This document shows, piece by piece, positions 38,284 through 46,485 of a stretch of DNA of 64,000 nt. Origin of the DNA: Clostridiaceae bacterium (GTDB taxonomy: Bacteria > Bacillota > Clostridia > TANB77 > CAG-508); the NCBI GenBank assembly GCA_021771025.1, contig JAETPW010000001.1:62001-126000 (forward strand), given 5' to 3'. The notes beneath the pieces were generated by a model, which saw only the letters and a list, made by a program, of their open reading frames with translations, was not told where the DNA came from and ran no database searches. The position numbers were made by a program, and so were the translations under genes. Each line of letters begins with the position of its first letter. Position 1 is the first letter of the stretch.

Positions 38284-38688
38284 TTATAACCAATTATTAT
38301 CAGACAAAACTTGTTTTGTAATACTACTTAATTTTCCTAGTTTATCTAAGGTTTTGATTTCATCTTTACTATAAAATTTAGCATTTGCTAAATCTGTTGC
38401 TGAGTGAACTGAATTTTTGTCATAATCTGCTGACCAGTAAATAATAATTCTATGTTCATCAGGCTTATTAATGAGTTCATAAGTTTTCAATTGCTTTATA
38501 TTTATAATTTCTAATCCTGTTTCTTCCATAATTTCTCTTTTTACTGTATCTTCCATACTTTCAAATAGTTCAACTCCACCACCAGGTGTAATTATCATTC
38601 CTTTATTTGGCTCTTTATTTCTAATTCCTAATAATAATTTATCATTTGATTTTATTAGAACAGAGCAACCTACTCTTATATTATTCAA
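38284..38688 (-). CDS. Nudix hydrolase
   Basis: 134 residues with a complete Nudix box: GGGVELFESMEDTVKREIME and ETGLEI, matching Gx5Ex7REUxEExGU. Nudix enzymes hydrolyse nucleoside diphosphates linked to another group. Substrate not predictable. It is the only minus-strand gene in the island, ending 17 bases from the convergent gene, with GGAGGCGATATTTTG before its start. Confidence 0.88.
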   Translation of the reverse strand: MNNIRVGCSVLIKSNDKLLLGIRNKEPNKGMIITPGGGVELFESMEDTVKREIMEETGLEIINIKQLKTYELINKPDEHRIIIYWSADYDKNSVHSATDLANAKFYSKDEIKTLDKLGKLSSITKQVLSDNNWL

Positions 38689-38795
38689 AATATCGCCTCC
38701 TATGTTTAAAGAATATAATAATACTTATATTTTGTCAATATATTTAAAATACAAAATTTATGTGATATAATTCAAAAAAGAAAGAAGTGATAATT

Positions 38796-39953
38796 ATGGA
38801 AATATATTTAGATAATGCTGCAACAACGCAAATGGATGATATAGTTTTTGAAAAGATGATACCATACCTAAAAGATAATTTTGGAAATCCATCATCTGCA
38901 TACAAAATAGGAAGAGATAATAAGAAAGTAATTGAAAATGCTAGAAAAGAAGTGGCTGAAATATTAAATGCAAGTCCAAGTGAAATATATTTTACAAGTG
39001 GTGGAAGTGAAGCTGATAATATGGCTTTAAAAGGAATTGCGTTAGCAAATATTGATAAAGGAAAACATATTATTACAAGTAAAATAGAACATCCAGCTGT
39101 TTTGGATACATGTAAAGAATTAGAACGAGAAGGATTTGAAATTTCATATATTGGAGTAGATGAGAATGGAATTATAGATTTAACAGAATTAGAAAATAAA
39201 GTTAGAAAGGATACAATTTTAATTTCAATAATGTTTGCAAATAATGAAATTGGTACAATTCAACCAATAAAAAAGATAAGTAAAATTGCTAAGGAAAATG
39301 ATATCGCATTTCATACAGATAGTGTGCAAGCAATAGGTAATATAAGGATAGATGTAAAAGAAATGAACATAGATTCACTTTCTTTATCTGCACATAAATT
39401 CTATGGTCCAAAAGGAGTAGGCGTATTATATTTAAGAGATGGAATAAAGTTTAGAAAATATTTAAATGGTGGGCATCAAGAAAGAAATAAAAGAGCAGGT
39501 ACAGAAAATGTTGCAGGTATTGTTGGATTAGCTAAAGCAATGTCATTATCTTATAAAAATTTAGAAGAAAATAATAAACAAACAATTGAATTGAGGGATT
39601 ATTTTATAGATGAAATAAAAAAGAATATAGAGAAAATACAAATAAATGGAGACTTAGAAGATAGATTACCTGGAAATATAAATGTTTCTTTTAAATTTGT
39701 TGAAGCAGATAATATACTATATGAACTAGATAAAAGAGGTATATATATAGCAACGGGTAGTGCTTGTACAACAGGAAGTATAGAGTCTTCACATGTATTA
39801 AAAGCAATAGGGTTATCAGATGTCATGGCACATAGCACAATAAGGATTAGTATAGGAAAATATAATACTAGAGAAGAGATTGATTATACTATAAAATGTT
39901 TAATTGAAATTGTTAATAATTTGAGAAGATTATCACCGCTATATTCTGAATAA
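38796..39953 (+). CDS. cysteine desulfurase, NifS/IscS type
   Basis: 385 residues, a PLP enzyme that takes sulfur from cysteine and passes it on as persulfide. Motifs: YLDNAATTQ at the N-terminus, HIITSKIEHPAV, the PLP lysine in SLSAHKFYGPKGVGVLYL near 202, and the catalytic Cys loop ATGSACTTGS near 325. ATG 38796 has AAGAAGTG in front. No iscU or scaffold gene lies next to it, so it may supply sulfur to a partner in the island, for example the radical SAM protein. That link is inference. Confidence 0.9.
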   Translation: MEIYLDNAATTQMDDIVFEKMIPYLKDNFGNPSSAYKIGRDNKKVIENARKEVAEILNASPSEIYFTSGGSEADNMALKGIALANIDKGKHIITSKIEHPAVLDTCKELEREGFEISYIGVDENGIIDLTELENKVRKDTILISIMFANNEIGTIQPIKKISKIAKENDIAFHTDSVQAIGNIRIDVKEMNIDSLSLSAHKFYGPKGVGVLYLRDGIKFRKYLNGGHQERNKRAGTENVAGIVGLAKAMSLSYKNLEENNKQTIELRDYFIDEIKKNIEKIQINGDLEDRLPGNINVSFKFVEADNILYELDKRGIYIATGSACTTGSIESSHVLKAIGLSDVMAHSTIRISIGKYNTREEIDYTIKCLIEIVNNLRRLSPLYSE

Positions 39954-40259
39954 CTTCCTAAACAGATAAAAATAATGAAAATGTTAAATTAATAAAAAAC
40001 GTTGATTTTTTTCATAGAAATTATTATAATAATTGTAGTAAATAATAAAAGTTGAATATATAAAATGTTTAAAGAATTACGTTATAATTGATTTCATTAT
40101 AAGATGTCAATGACATCGATTTGACAGCGGATTTAAAATATTATAAATACTATATATATGAAAAATATAATATGTACAAAATGTGCATTGTCTAGTAATA
40201 CCAACAAAAACAAATAATATTATAAATACAATAAATATTAATAATATTATAGGTGCCAG

Positions 40260-40345
40260 AGCCTGCCGGAAGCGGAAAAAAATATAAAAATTGTTGCGGA
40301 AAAAACCAGTAATAGCATACTGATAGCGATTGTGATGCAGGATTT
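40260..40345 (+). other. proposed right attachment site with SEC-C-coding remnant
   Basis: In frame, 40264-40314 reads [17 protein letters not shown] and a stop, the end of a SecA-type SEC-C motif with its first cysteines lost. It uses different codons from secA at 32950-33007. AATTGTTGCGGAAA is identical in both. 39954-40259 before it has no gene. Confidence 0.6.
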
Positions 40346-40373
40346 GGTACACCTGCCGAGTAACCAATGGAAA

Positions 40374-40420
40374 AAAGGTAGAGATTTAGGTCTTTACCTT
40401 TAATATTTTTTGACTATTTG
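40374..40420 (+). terminator. orphan terminator beyond the island
   Basis: AAAGGTAGAGA pairs with TCTTTACCTTT (one mismatch), then TAATATTTTTT. No gene precedes it within the usual distance, so it is plausibly the original secA terminator. Confidence 0.6.
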
Positions 40421-40448
40421 ACAAAAATATGTTATAGTATTAACGTAA
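40420..40448 (+). promoter_or_regulatory. sigma-A-type promoter
   Basis: TTGACT, 17-base spacer, TATAGT. It begins at the end of the preceding T-run and serves the gene at 40480. Confidence 0.6.
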
Positions 40449-40479
40449 CAAGTTGTTTATAGGGCAAAGGAGGTTCTCT

Positions 40480-40794
40480 ATGACGAGAAGAATAGTTATG
40501 ACTTCATTAGATACTGACGAAAAGGCGTCTTTTGATGAACAATACCTATTTTGCATTGATGAACGGTATTTTTGTTCATTAATCAGTATGAAGGATCAGA
40601 AAAATACGTTTAGGATAGTTCCTGAATATGATCTTTTAAACCAAAGATATTTGGCCATCGTTATCGCCAAGTTTTTAGAGCAAAGAGATTCTTTAAATCT
40701 CGTACTTGACGACGGTAGTGCCACAACGTTTTTTACCAAAGACGCCAAAAAAATATACTCCGTTTTGGTAAAAAAAGAATACAAAAAACTGTAA
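40480..40794 (+). CDS. hypothetical 104-residue protein
   Basis: Soluble, unknown (MTRRIVMTSLDTDEKASFDE, then FCIDERYFCSLISMKD, AIVIAKFLEQRDSLNLVLDD). In predicted strand/helix order it resembles the protein at 41030-41353, and the two may be distant paralogs. AAAGGAGG lies six bases before ATG 40480, which decides the start against the TTG at 40453. It has its own promoter and a GGGGAG-type terminator right after the stop. Confidence 0.65.
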   Translation: MTRRIVMTSLDTDEKASFDEQYLFCIDERYFCSLISMKDQKNTFRIVPEYDLLNQRYLAIVIAKFLEQRDSLNLVLDDGSATTFFTKDAKKIYSVLVKKEYKKL

Positions 40795-40802
40795 AAGGAA
40801 AA

Positions 40803-40836
40803 TTGGGGGGAGTATATCTTCTCCCGATTTCTTTTT
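40803..40836 (+). terminator. rho-independent terminator
   Basis: GGGGGGAG-TATATCTT-CTCCC followed by GATTTCTTTTT. Confidence 0.6.
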
Positions 40837-40888
40837 AAAAGGGCTAAATTTCAAAAGAGTCTGAAAGAAAAACTATATTACTGCCTAG

Positions 40889-40927
40889 AAAATCCCTTGA
40901 TTAATTTTTTAATCAGGGGATTTTTGT
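40889..40927 (+). terminator. second terminator-like hairpin
   Basis: AAAATCCCTTGATTAA pairs with TTAATCAGGGGATTTTT around a short T loop. No gene between it and the previous terminator. Confidence 0.6.
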
Positions 40928-40947
40928 TAATGATGCCAGCTTAAAAC

Positions 40948-40976
40948 TTGAGAAAGTGACATAAATATGTTATAAT
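40948..40976 (+). promoter_or_regulatory. sigma-A-type promoter
   Basis: TTGAGA, 17-base spacer, TATAAT. Confidence 0.65.
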
Positions 40977-41029
40977 AGAAGAGACAAATCAGTTTTCCAC
41001 CCCAAAATGATGACAGGAGGAATAATTTT

Positions 41030-41353
41030 ATGACAAAAGTAGAAACTTTGCCTAATGAAGTAACACAAACCTCTGTGTATGGAAAGTATTATGAAATACA
41101 TACGGAGAATGGGTATTATGCTAGTATATTTGCTAGAAGAGGGAGTGACTATTTTATCATTCTCGGTTTTAGTCAAAAAAATGCAAAGATCTTGTCTGAA
41201 GGATTATTTTTAATCCTCCAGAAAGAAAAAAGGATGAAAATACTGTTACCGAATGGAATAGAAATATTTCATTCAAACCAGAGTGCAGTCCAAATCCATC
41301 GGAAACTGATCACAAAGGAGTCGATGGCTCTGCAACTGATTAACAAAGGCTAA
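41030..41353 (+). CDS. hypothetical 107-residue protein
   Basis: A soluble protein of unknown family (YGKYYEIHTENGYYASIFAR; LFLILQKEKRMKILLPNGIE). It is a monocistron, with promoter, ribosome site (ACAGGAGGAATAATTTT) and terminator all visible, in the same layout as the gene at 40480. A weak shared pattern of strands then a long helix suggests common descent. Confidence 0.65.
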   Translation: MTKVETLPNEVTQTSVYGKYYEIHTENGYYASIFARRGSDYFIILGFSQKNAKILSEGLFLILQKEKRMKILLPNGIEIFHSNQSAVQIHRKLITKESMALQLINKG

Positions 41354-41360
41354 GGGGTGG

Positions 41361-41392
41361 AAAGGAGAGGAAATTCCTCTCCCTTTTTTTCT
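41361..41392 (+). terminator. rho-independent terminator
   Basis: AAAGGAGAGGAA against TTCCTCTCCC, then TTTTTTT. Confidence 0.8.
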
Positions 41393-41393
41393 C

Positions 41394-41422
41394 TTGCTTT
41401 TTTTACCAAAATCGAGTATAGT
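41394..41422 (+). promoter_or_regulatory. probable prfB promoter
   Basis: TTGCTT, 17-base spacer, TATAGT, 23 bases before the prfB ATG. Confidence 0.6.
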
Positions 41423-41444
41423 AATACAAAAGGAGAGTGATAAT

Positions 41445-42549
41445 ATGTTAGAACTAGAAGAAAACAAAAAAGAACTAGAAATCTTAAAAAAACAATTACA
41501 GAATTTAGGTGAGTCTCTTTGACATTGCTCATCAAGAAGAAAAATTACAATCATTAGAAAGCGAAACCTTAGTACCCAATTTTTGGGAAGATACTTCTCA
41601 TTCCCAAAAAGTATTATCCCAAATCAAAGTACTAAAAAATAAATGTTTAACCTATAGAGCGATAGAAACAGAGCTCCAAAATATAGAAGAATTAACTGAA
41701 CTAGTAGAACTTGAACAAGAAGAAAGTATGATCAAAGAAATATTGCAGCAAACCAAGAAATTACAAAAAGAGATCGAAAAACTATCGTTAACCACCTTGC
41801 TTAGTGGCCCTTATGATAGCAACAATGCCATCATCACCATTCATCCAGGAGCAGGAGGAACAGAATCTCAAGATTGGGCAGAAATGTTATATCGTATGTA
41901 CACCAGATGGGGAACTAAAAATGGATATGAGGTCAAAGAATTAGATTATTTAGAAGGAGAAGAAGCAGGTCTTAAAAGTGTAACTTTTGAAGTAGTAGGC
42001 GAAAATGCTTATGGCTATCTAAAAGGTGAAAAAGGAGTACATCGTTTAGTTCGTATTTCACCATTTGATAGTGGGGGAAGGAGACATACTTCTTTTGCTT
42101 CCATCGAAGTACTACCAGAAATTACTGATGATATAGAAATCAGTATTAATCCAGACGACTTACGAGTTGATACTTACCGAGCATCTGGAGCAGGGGGGCA
42201 ACATATCAATAAAACATCTTCTGCTGTTCGCATTACCCATCTTCCTACCAATATTGTAGTGGCTTGTCAATCTGAACGTTCTCAAATTCAAAATCGTGAA
42301 ACTGCCATGAAAATGTTAAAATCAAAATTATTTGACCTAAAAGAAAAAGAACACAAAGAAAAAATAGAAGATTTAAAAGGTGAACAAAAAGATATCGCTT
42401 GGGGAAGCCAAATCCGTTCTTATGTCTTTTGTCCATACACTATGGTAAAAGATCACCGAACCAACTACGAAGTAGGAAATGTGCAAGGTGTTATGGATGG
42501 TGACTTAGATGGATTTATGGAGGCCTACTTAACAAGTAAGTTAACCTAG
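41445..42549 (+). CDS. prfB: peptide chain release factor 2, with programmed +1 frameshift
   Basis: RF2 releases the finished chain at UGA and UAA. The first 25 codons (MLELEENKKELEILKKQLQN, then LGESL) end at an in-frame TGA (41520-41522) in the context CTT TGA C. Slipping one base gives DIAHQEEK and the rest of the protein, 371 residues in all. A Shine-Dalgarno-like AGGTGAG sits just upstream of the slip, as in known autoregulated prfB genes: scarce RF2 favours the shift. The GGQ loop (SGAGGQHINKTSSAVR) and the SPF anticodon tripeptide (RISPFDSGGRRHTSF) are present. Confidence 0.96.
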
Positions 42550-42842
42550 GGGGACGCCCCAAACTTCCCTAGCGAAAATTTCCCTAGTCATACTATTTTT
42601 TTTTGTTTAACCTATTCCATTATCCACTTTTACATAAATAGTAAAGTAATCTTTGCAAAAACGTTTTGGGCAAAAGGATGTAAATAAATGAGAATAAAAA
42701 TTAGCATATTGAACGAAAACCGCATATATTATAGAGAATCCTATTTCAATTGAAAAAGGACTTGAAAAAATACGAATTGATTTGCTTAACTAATTCAAGC
42801 AGTCAATAGGGAAAAATGCCTAGGGAAGTTTGGGGCGTCCCC
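42550..42842. repeat. 293-bp unit bounded by 23-bp perfect inverted repeats
   Basis: GGGGACGCCCCAAACTTCCC plus TAG (42550-42572) and its exact complement (42820-42842) bound 247 AT-rich bases without a gene. Extra TTCCCTAG motifs lie inside and just outside. It may be a miniature element or extragenic repeat unit. No target duplication was evident. Confidence 0.55.
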
Positions 42843-42880
42843 TTTTTTCCCTAGAGCAGGGAAGAAAAAGAGGTGTCAAA

Positions 42881-43858
42881 ATGGACACAATTGTTTTAAA
42901 GTTTGGAGGTAGTTCAGTTGCTGATAATGAAAAGTTAAAAATCGTAGCTGGTAAAATTACACAATTGTACGATAAGAACAACAATATTATTGTTGTGGTA
43001 TCTGCACAAGGAAAAACCACAGATCGTTTGATTCGAGAAGCAGAAGAATTGTCGCAAAATCCGAAATTGAGGGAAATGGATGTGTTATTAAGCAGTGGGG
43101 AACAAATGTCAACGGCTAAGCTTAGTATTTTATTAAATGATATGGGGTATCCATCTATTTCACTAACTGGCTGGCAAGCTGGAATTTTAACCAATAATAC
43201 CAATCAAAATGCGCTCATTAAGAACATAGACGTAAGTAGAATTAAGCAAGAATTAGACCAAAGAAAAATAGTCATCATAGCTGGCTTCCAAGGGGTTAAT
43301 GAAAATATGGATATTACTACCTTTGGAAGAGGAGGATCAGATACAACAGCAGTGGCTATTGCAGCGGCCATTAAAGCCAAAAATTGTTATATTTTTTCAG
43401 ACGTGGATGGTATTTATACTGTTGACCCTAACAAGATGGATAATGCTGAAAAATTACCAGCCCTTTCGTATGAGGAAATGCTAGAACTCTCTAGTGAAGG
43501 TGCCAAAGTACTTCATGGAAGATGCGTAGAAATTGCAGAGAAATTTAAAATTCCTATTATTACCAAATCAACTTTTAATCATAAAGCGGGTAGTGTAATT
43601 TCAGATATTATTGAAGAAGATACCATTAAAAGTGTGGTAAAAAAAGAAGTTTCTCGCTTATCTATTGTAGGAAGTGGAATTATTCGTAATACAAACGCCA
43701 TAAAAAAAGTATTATCGTTGATCGAAAAATACCAATTAGAAATGTTAGAATTCCAGGTTTCGGAAAGTAAAATATCCATTACCTTTAAACAAGAGATTGA
43801 TAATCGTTTAGTAAAAGAAATTCATGATAAAGTGATAAAAAAAGAAGCCAAAGTATAA
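42881..43858 (+). CDS. lysC: aspartate kinase
   Basis: Phosphorylates aspartate, the first step to lysine, threonine and methionine, and in spore formers also to diaminopimelate and dipicolinate. The kinase domain is complete: VLKFGGSSVAD at the start, SSGEQMSTAKLS, FGRGGSDTTAVAIAAA, DVDGIYTVDPN. At 325 residues it is shorter than the usual 400; only one clear ACT-like region remains (LSIVGSGIIRNTNAIKKVLS). Feedback control may therefore differ. ATG 42881 follows AGAGGTGTCAAA. Confidence 0.88.
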   Translation: MDTIVLKFGGSSVADNEKLKIVAGKITQLYDKNNNIIVVVSAQGKTTDRLIREAEELSQNPKLREMDVLLSSGEQMSTAKLSILLNDMGYPSISLTGWQAGILTNNTNQNALIKNIDVSRIKQELDQRKIVIIAGFQGVNENMDITTFGRGGSDTTAVAIAAAIKAKNCYIFSDVDGIYTVDPNKMDNAEKLPALSYEEMLELSSEGAKVLHGRCVEIAEKFKIPIITKSTFNHKAGSVISDIIEEDTIKSVVKKEVSRLSIVGSGIIRNTNAIKKVLSLIEKYQLEMLEFQVSESKISITFKQEIDNRLVKEIHDKVIKKEAKV

Positions 43859-43875
43859 GATTTTGGCTTCTTTCT
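43841..43875 (+). terminator. terminator overlapping the lysC stop
   Basis: AAAGAAGCCAAA pairs with TTTTGGCTTCTTT; the stop codon lies in the loop. Confidence 0.75.
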
Positions 43876-43974
43876 ATAATACAATATGGAAATTATTTAC
43901 TTTTTTGTCATAAAATGATACCCTTATACCATAAACATGTAGTAATGAGCCTGTTAATTAAGGAGGTTATATTC

Positions 43975-44934
43975 ATGAAAAATCAGGACAAGCAACATCG
44001 TCGGTATGTAGCAGTTGGCGATTTAGCTGTAGACTGCTATTGGGACAGTAAACAAAAAGAAATTATGTTAATCAGTGGAGGAGGATCAAGTGGTAATGTC
44101 ATTAGTAATCTTGCTTCACGAGGACAATCTGCTGCTGTTATTGGTGGATGCGGAAACGATTTATGGGGAGATTTAGCTATACACCAGTTGGAAGAGTTAG
44201 GAGTGGATACACAAGGTATTTTGCGAAAAGGAGGGCAAACTAGAATATATCATCTGTGCTTAGAAGGTGATGCTCACAAGAGTTTAAAAAATTGCCCTAT
44301 TTGTGGACAGTATTCTTGGTATGAAAAAGCTATTGGCAATTTTTCTCATTGCCAGTCTTATCTTTTGCCTCAAGATATCATTATCTTAGATGGCTTAAAG
44401 CCGGAGAATATTGAAGTATTAACCCAATGCAAAAATGAAAAAGTATTAGATTTAGGCAGGGTTAAACGCCTAAAAGAGTTAACTGATAAAGAGCTTATGG
44501 CTATTTTTCAAATTGCCAACTTGCAAATCTTGCAGTTAAACGAAAGTGTTGAAAAATACTTTTACTTACGGTTCCATTTAGCTAATGTAGCTGAGTTATA
44601 TGAGTTGTGTCATGCTAGACTTCTTGTGATTACAAGAGGAAGAGCTGGAGCAGATTTTGTCACAAAACATGAGGTATACCACCAAGAGCTTTGTGAATTC
44701 ACCCTAGAAGTAGATGACACCGGTGCAGGAGATGCGTTTTTCTCGCAAGTGATTGAATCCTTTTTTGATCATAAAAAGCAAGTAAGCAGACTATGGGTCA
44801 CACAAACATTCTTTGCAGCAACCGAATTAACTAGAAATGTAGTAAGTAATTTAGGGGCTAGAGGTCATCTTATCGATGGTTTTGTGCCTGAATCAAATTT
44901 TGACATGTACCAGTGTATATGTCATTGGAAATAA
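43975..44934 (+). CDS. PfkB-family kinase with inserted CxxC motif
   Basis: 319 residues, a ribokinase-type sugar or nucleoside kinase. N-terminal VAVGDLAVDCYWD, the GGGSSGNVISNLASRG substrate region, and the C-terminal anion-hole and catalytic motif DDTGAGDAFF near 265. An insert NCPICGQYSWYEKA near 105 looks like part of a zinc or metal site and is unusual for the family. Substrate unknown. It is the first gene of the run of enzymes up to 50454, though a terminator-like hairpin follows it. AAGGAGG precedes the ATG. Confidence 0.8.
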   Translation: MKNQDKQHRRYVAVGDLAVDCYWDSKQKEIMLISGGGSSGNVISNLASRGQSAAVIGGCGNDLWGDLAIHQLEELGVDTQGILRKGGQTRIYHLCLEGDAHKSLKNCPICGQYSWYEKAIGNFSHCQSYLLPQDIIILDGLKPENIEVLTQCKNEKVLDLGRVKRLKELTDKELMAIFQIANLQILQLNESVEKYFYLRFHLANVAELYELCHARLLVITRGRAGADFVTKHEVYHQELCEFTLEVDDTGAGDAFFSQVIESFFDHKKQVSRLWVTQTFFAATELTRNVVSNLGARGHLIDGFVPESNFDMYQCICHWK

Positions 44935-44952
44935 ACGGAACAAAAAACGTAG

Positions 44953-45018
44953 CAAAAAAAGAACTTTTTAAGGAATAGTAGATGAAGTAACTATTGTCTT
45001 AATTTGTTCTTTTTTGTT
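44953..45018 (+). terminator. terminator-like hairpin
   Basis: AAAAAAAGAAC pairs with GTTCTTTTTT across about 40 bases. Confidence 0.5.
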
Positions 45019-45054
45019 TTCAAAAGGTAACTAGTTAAACGTTCAAAGGCAGGC

Positions 45055-45123
45055 ATGAAAGTTACTCCAAAGGATGTTCTAATGCGGTTTAGCGATAAAC
45101 CACATACAAAAAACGAATTTTAA
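45055..45123 (+). CDS. 22-residue ORF, candidate peptide substrate
   Basis: MKVTPKDVLMRFSDKPHTKN plus EF, after CAAAGGCAGGC, ending nine bases before the GS-like gene. It is the only small ORF with a ribosome site in the cluster that I could find. A leader peptide for translation coupling is the alternative. Confidence 0.3.
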   Translation: MKVTPKDVLMRFSDKPHTKNEF

Positions 45124-45131
45124 AGAAAGAG

Positions 45132-46382
45132 ATGATGTTTATGGAAGAAGAAAAACAAAAAGTAATTGAAGAAATTAAACAAAAATTAACTAAGCAAGAA
45201 GTAAAGCACATTTATCTTAATTTTATGGATTATTCTGGAAATATACTTAGCAAGATGGTTGGCGTAAAAGAATTAATTCGTAATACTCATGTATCATGGT
45301 TAGATGGCATTAGTTTAAATGGTAGTTTGATTGAAGATTTTCATCTACCTTCTGTTCATTCAGATTGGTTGGTTTTATTACCAGACCCAACTTCTTTTCG
45401 CCTTCTGCCATTTTTAACAGGAGACCAAAAAGCAGCAAGTATTTTTTGCAGTATTAAAGAATTTGCTTTAGATACACGAAATTTATTAGCTAAAGTCGTT
45501 AATGAATTTTTAGCTAGAGAAATTACTCCTATGGTAGGAACACAGCTAATTTATTCATTATCTCAAGAAGAAAGGGACGAAAAGCAAAATTTCTATGCTA
45601 CTTTAGCTACTAATCCAGATACCTTATTTAATCATGAATTAGTTAATGATCTATTAGCGGCTGATATTGATATTGAATATTACTTACCGTATGGAAAAAA
45701 ACATCAGCGAATCGATTTAGTACCAGATATAGCAACAATGGCAGCAGACAAGTTACTTATGGCAAGATGGTTTGCCAGCAATATGGCTAGGCAAAAAGGA
45801 TATTTACTAGAATGGGAAAATTTACCTGAAGATAACCTTTCTACTTGTCCACTTCACCTTAGTTTGTGGAAAGGAAAGAGGGAAAAAAATCTATTTTTTG
45901 ATGAGACTCAGGAAAATGAGTTAAGTGAGTTAGCAAGAAACTTTATTTCTGGAATACTTACTCATCAAAAAGCAATAAAAGCCTTAGCAAAATCGTCTAC
46001 GAAGTATCCACTTAAGAATTACCAGACAGCCTATTCTACTAAGCGAGACAATTCGTTAATTCAAGTTCCTCTTTATTTTCAGGAAACCCAAAAGAAAGAT
46101 AGAATAGGGTGGAGTAAACGATGTATCTATCAAGGGTTTAATGCCGACCAAAATATCTATCTAGGACTAGCAGCTATATTGTATGCAGGGCTTGATGGAA
46201 TTAGTACTCATCAAGAAAAAAAGAATGCTAATCAAAACCGTTTGCCTAAGGAAAATAAGATTGTGCAAGAAAGCCATGAGGAACTTGTTCAAGCACTAAA
46301 AGAAGATACCTATTTAACAGAAAAATTAGGAGAGTCAATTATCCAAAAGGCAATCCAAAAATTAGGAGGGAGAAAGGCTTAA
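45132..46382 (+). CDS. glutamine synthetase-like ligase
   Basis: 416 residues. The N-terminal beta-grasp domain is clear: KHIYLNFMDYSGNILSKMVG, WLDGISLNGSLIEDFHLPSV, LLPDPTSFRLLPFLTGDQKA. The catalytic domain is weaker: CPLHLSLWKGKREKNLFFD corresponds to the ATP-binding HxHxSL region, but the usual ExExGxxQxE block reads IDIEYYLPYGKKHQRID. So it is probably not a true glutamine synthetase but an ATP-dependent amide ligase of that superfamily, perhaps gamma-glutamyl transfer to an amine or peptide. Context with radical SAM enzymes supports a biosynthetic role. The exact start among ATGs 45132, 45135 and 45141 is open. Confidence 0.7.
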   Translation: MMFMEEEKQKVIEEIKQKLTKQEVKHIYLNFMDYSGNILSKMVGVKELIRNTHVSWLDGISLNGSLIEDFHLPSVHSDWLVLLPDPTSFRLLPFLTGDQKAASIFCSIKEFALDTRNLLAKVVNEFLAREITPMVGTQLIYSLSQEERDEKQNFYATLATNPDTLFNHELVNDLLAADIDIEYYLPYGKKHQRIDLVPDIATMAADKLLMARWFASNMARQKGYLLEWENLPEDNLSTCPLHLSLWKGKREKNLFFDETQENELSELARNFISGILTHQKAIKALAKSSTKYPLKNYQTAYSTKRDNSLIQVPLYFQETQKKDRIGWSKRCIYQGFNADQNIYLGLAAILYAGLDGISTHQEKKNANQNRLPKENKIVQESHEELVQALKEDTYLTEKLGESIIQKAIQKLGGRKA

Positions 46383-46440
46383 CAATCATTTTCATCCATC
46401 CAGTCTAGGTAAGCTTTCAGGCGTTTACCAATAGTAAGAA

Positions 46441-46485
46441 AGGGGGAATATGTTGGCCTTAAAAGCTAACATATGCTAGGAATTA
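46441..46485 (+). promoter_or_regulatory. hairpin between Shine-Dalgarno and start codon, copy 3
   Basis: AGGGGG (46441-46446), one base, 10-bp stem ATATGTTGGC / GCTAACATAT with one G-U pair (46448-46474), ten bases, ATG 46485. It shares AATAGTAAGAAAGGGGGAAT upstream with copy 4. Confidence 0.7.

Larger units (their letters stand above)
32983..40312. mobile_element. genomic island integrated at the 3' end of secA
   Basis: About 7.3 kb between the secA end and a displaced SEC-C-coding remnant. It has a tyrosine integrase gene next to the left end and six cargo genes. Codons shift towards ATA and AGA compared with secA and prfB on either side. A terminator with no gene before it (40374-40420) lies just beyond the right end, as expected of the original secA terminator. 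No conjugation or phage structural genes are present. Confidence 0.65.
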
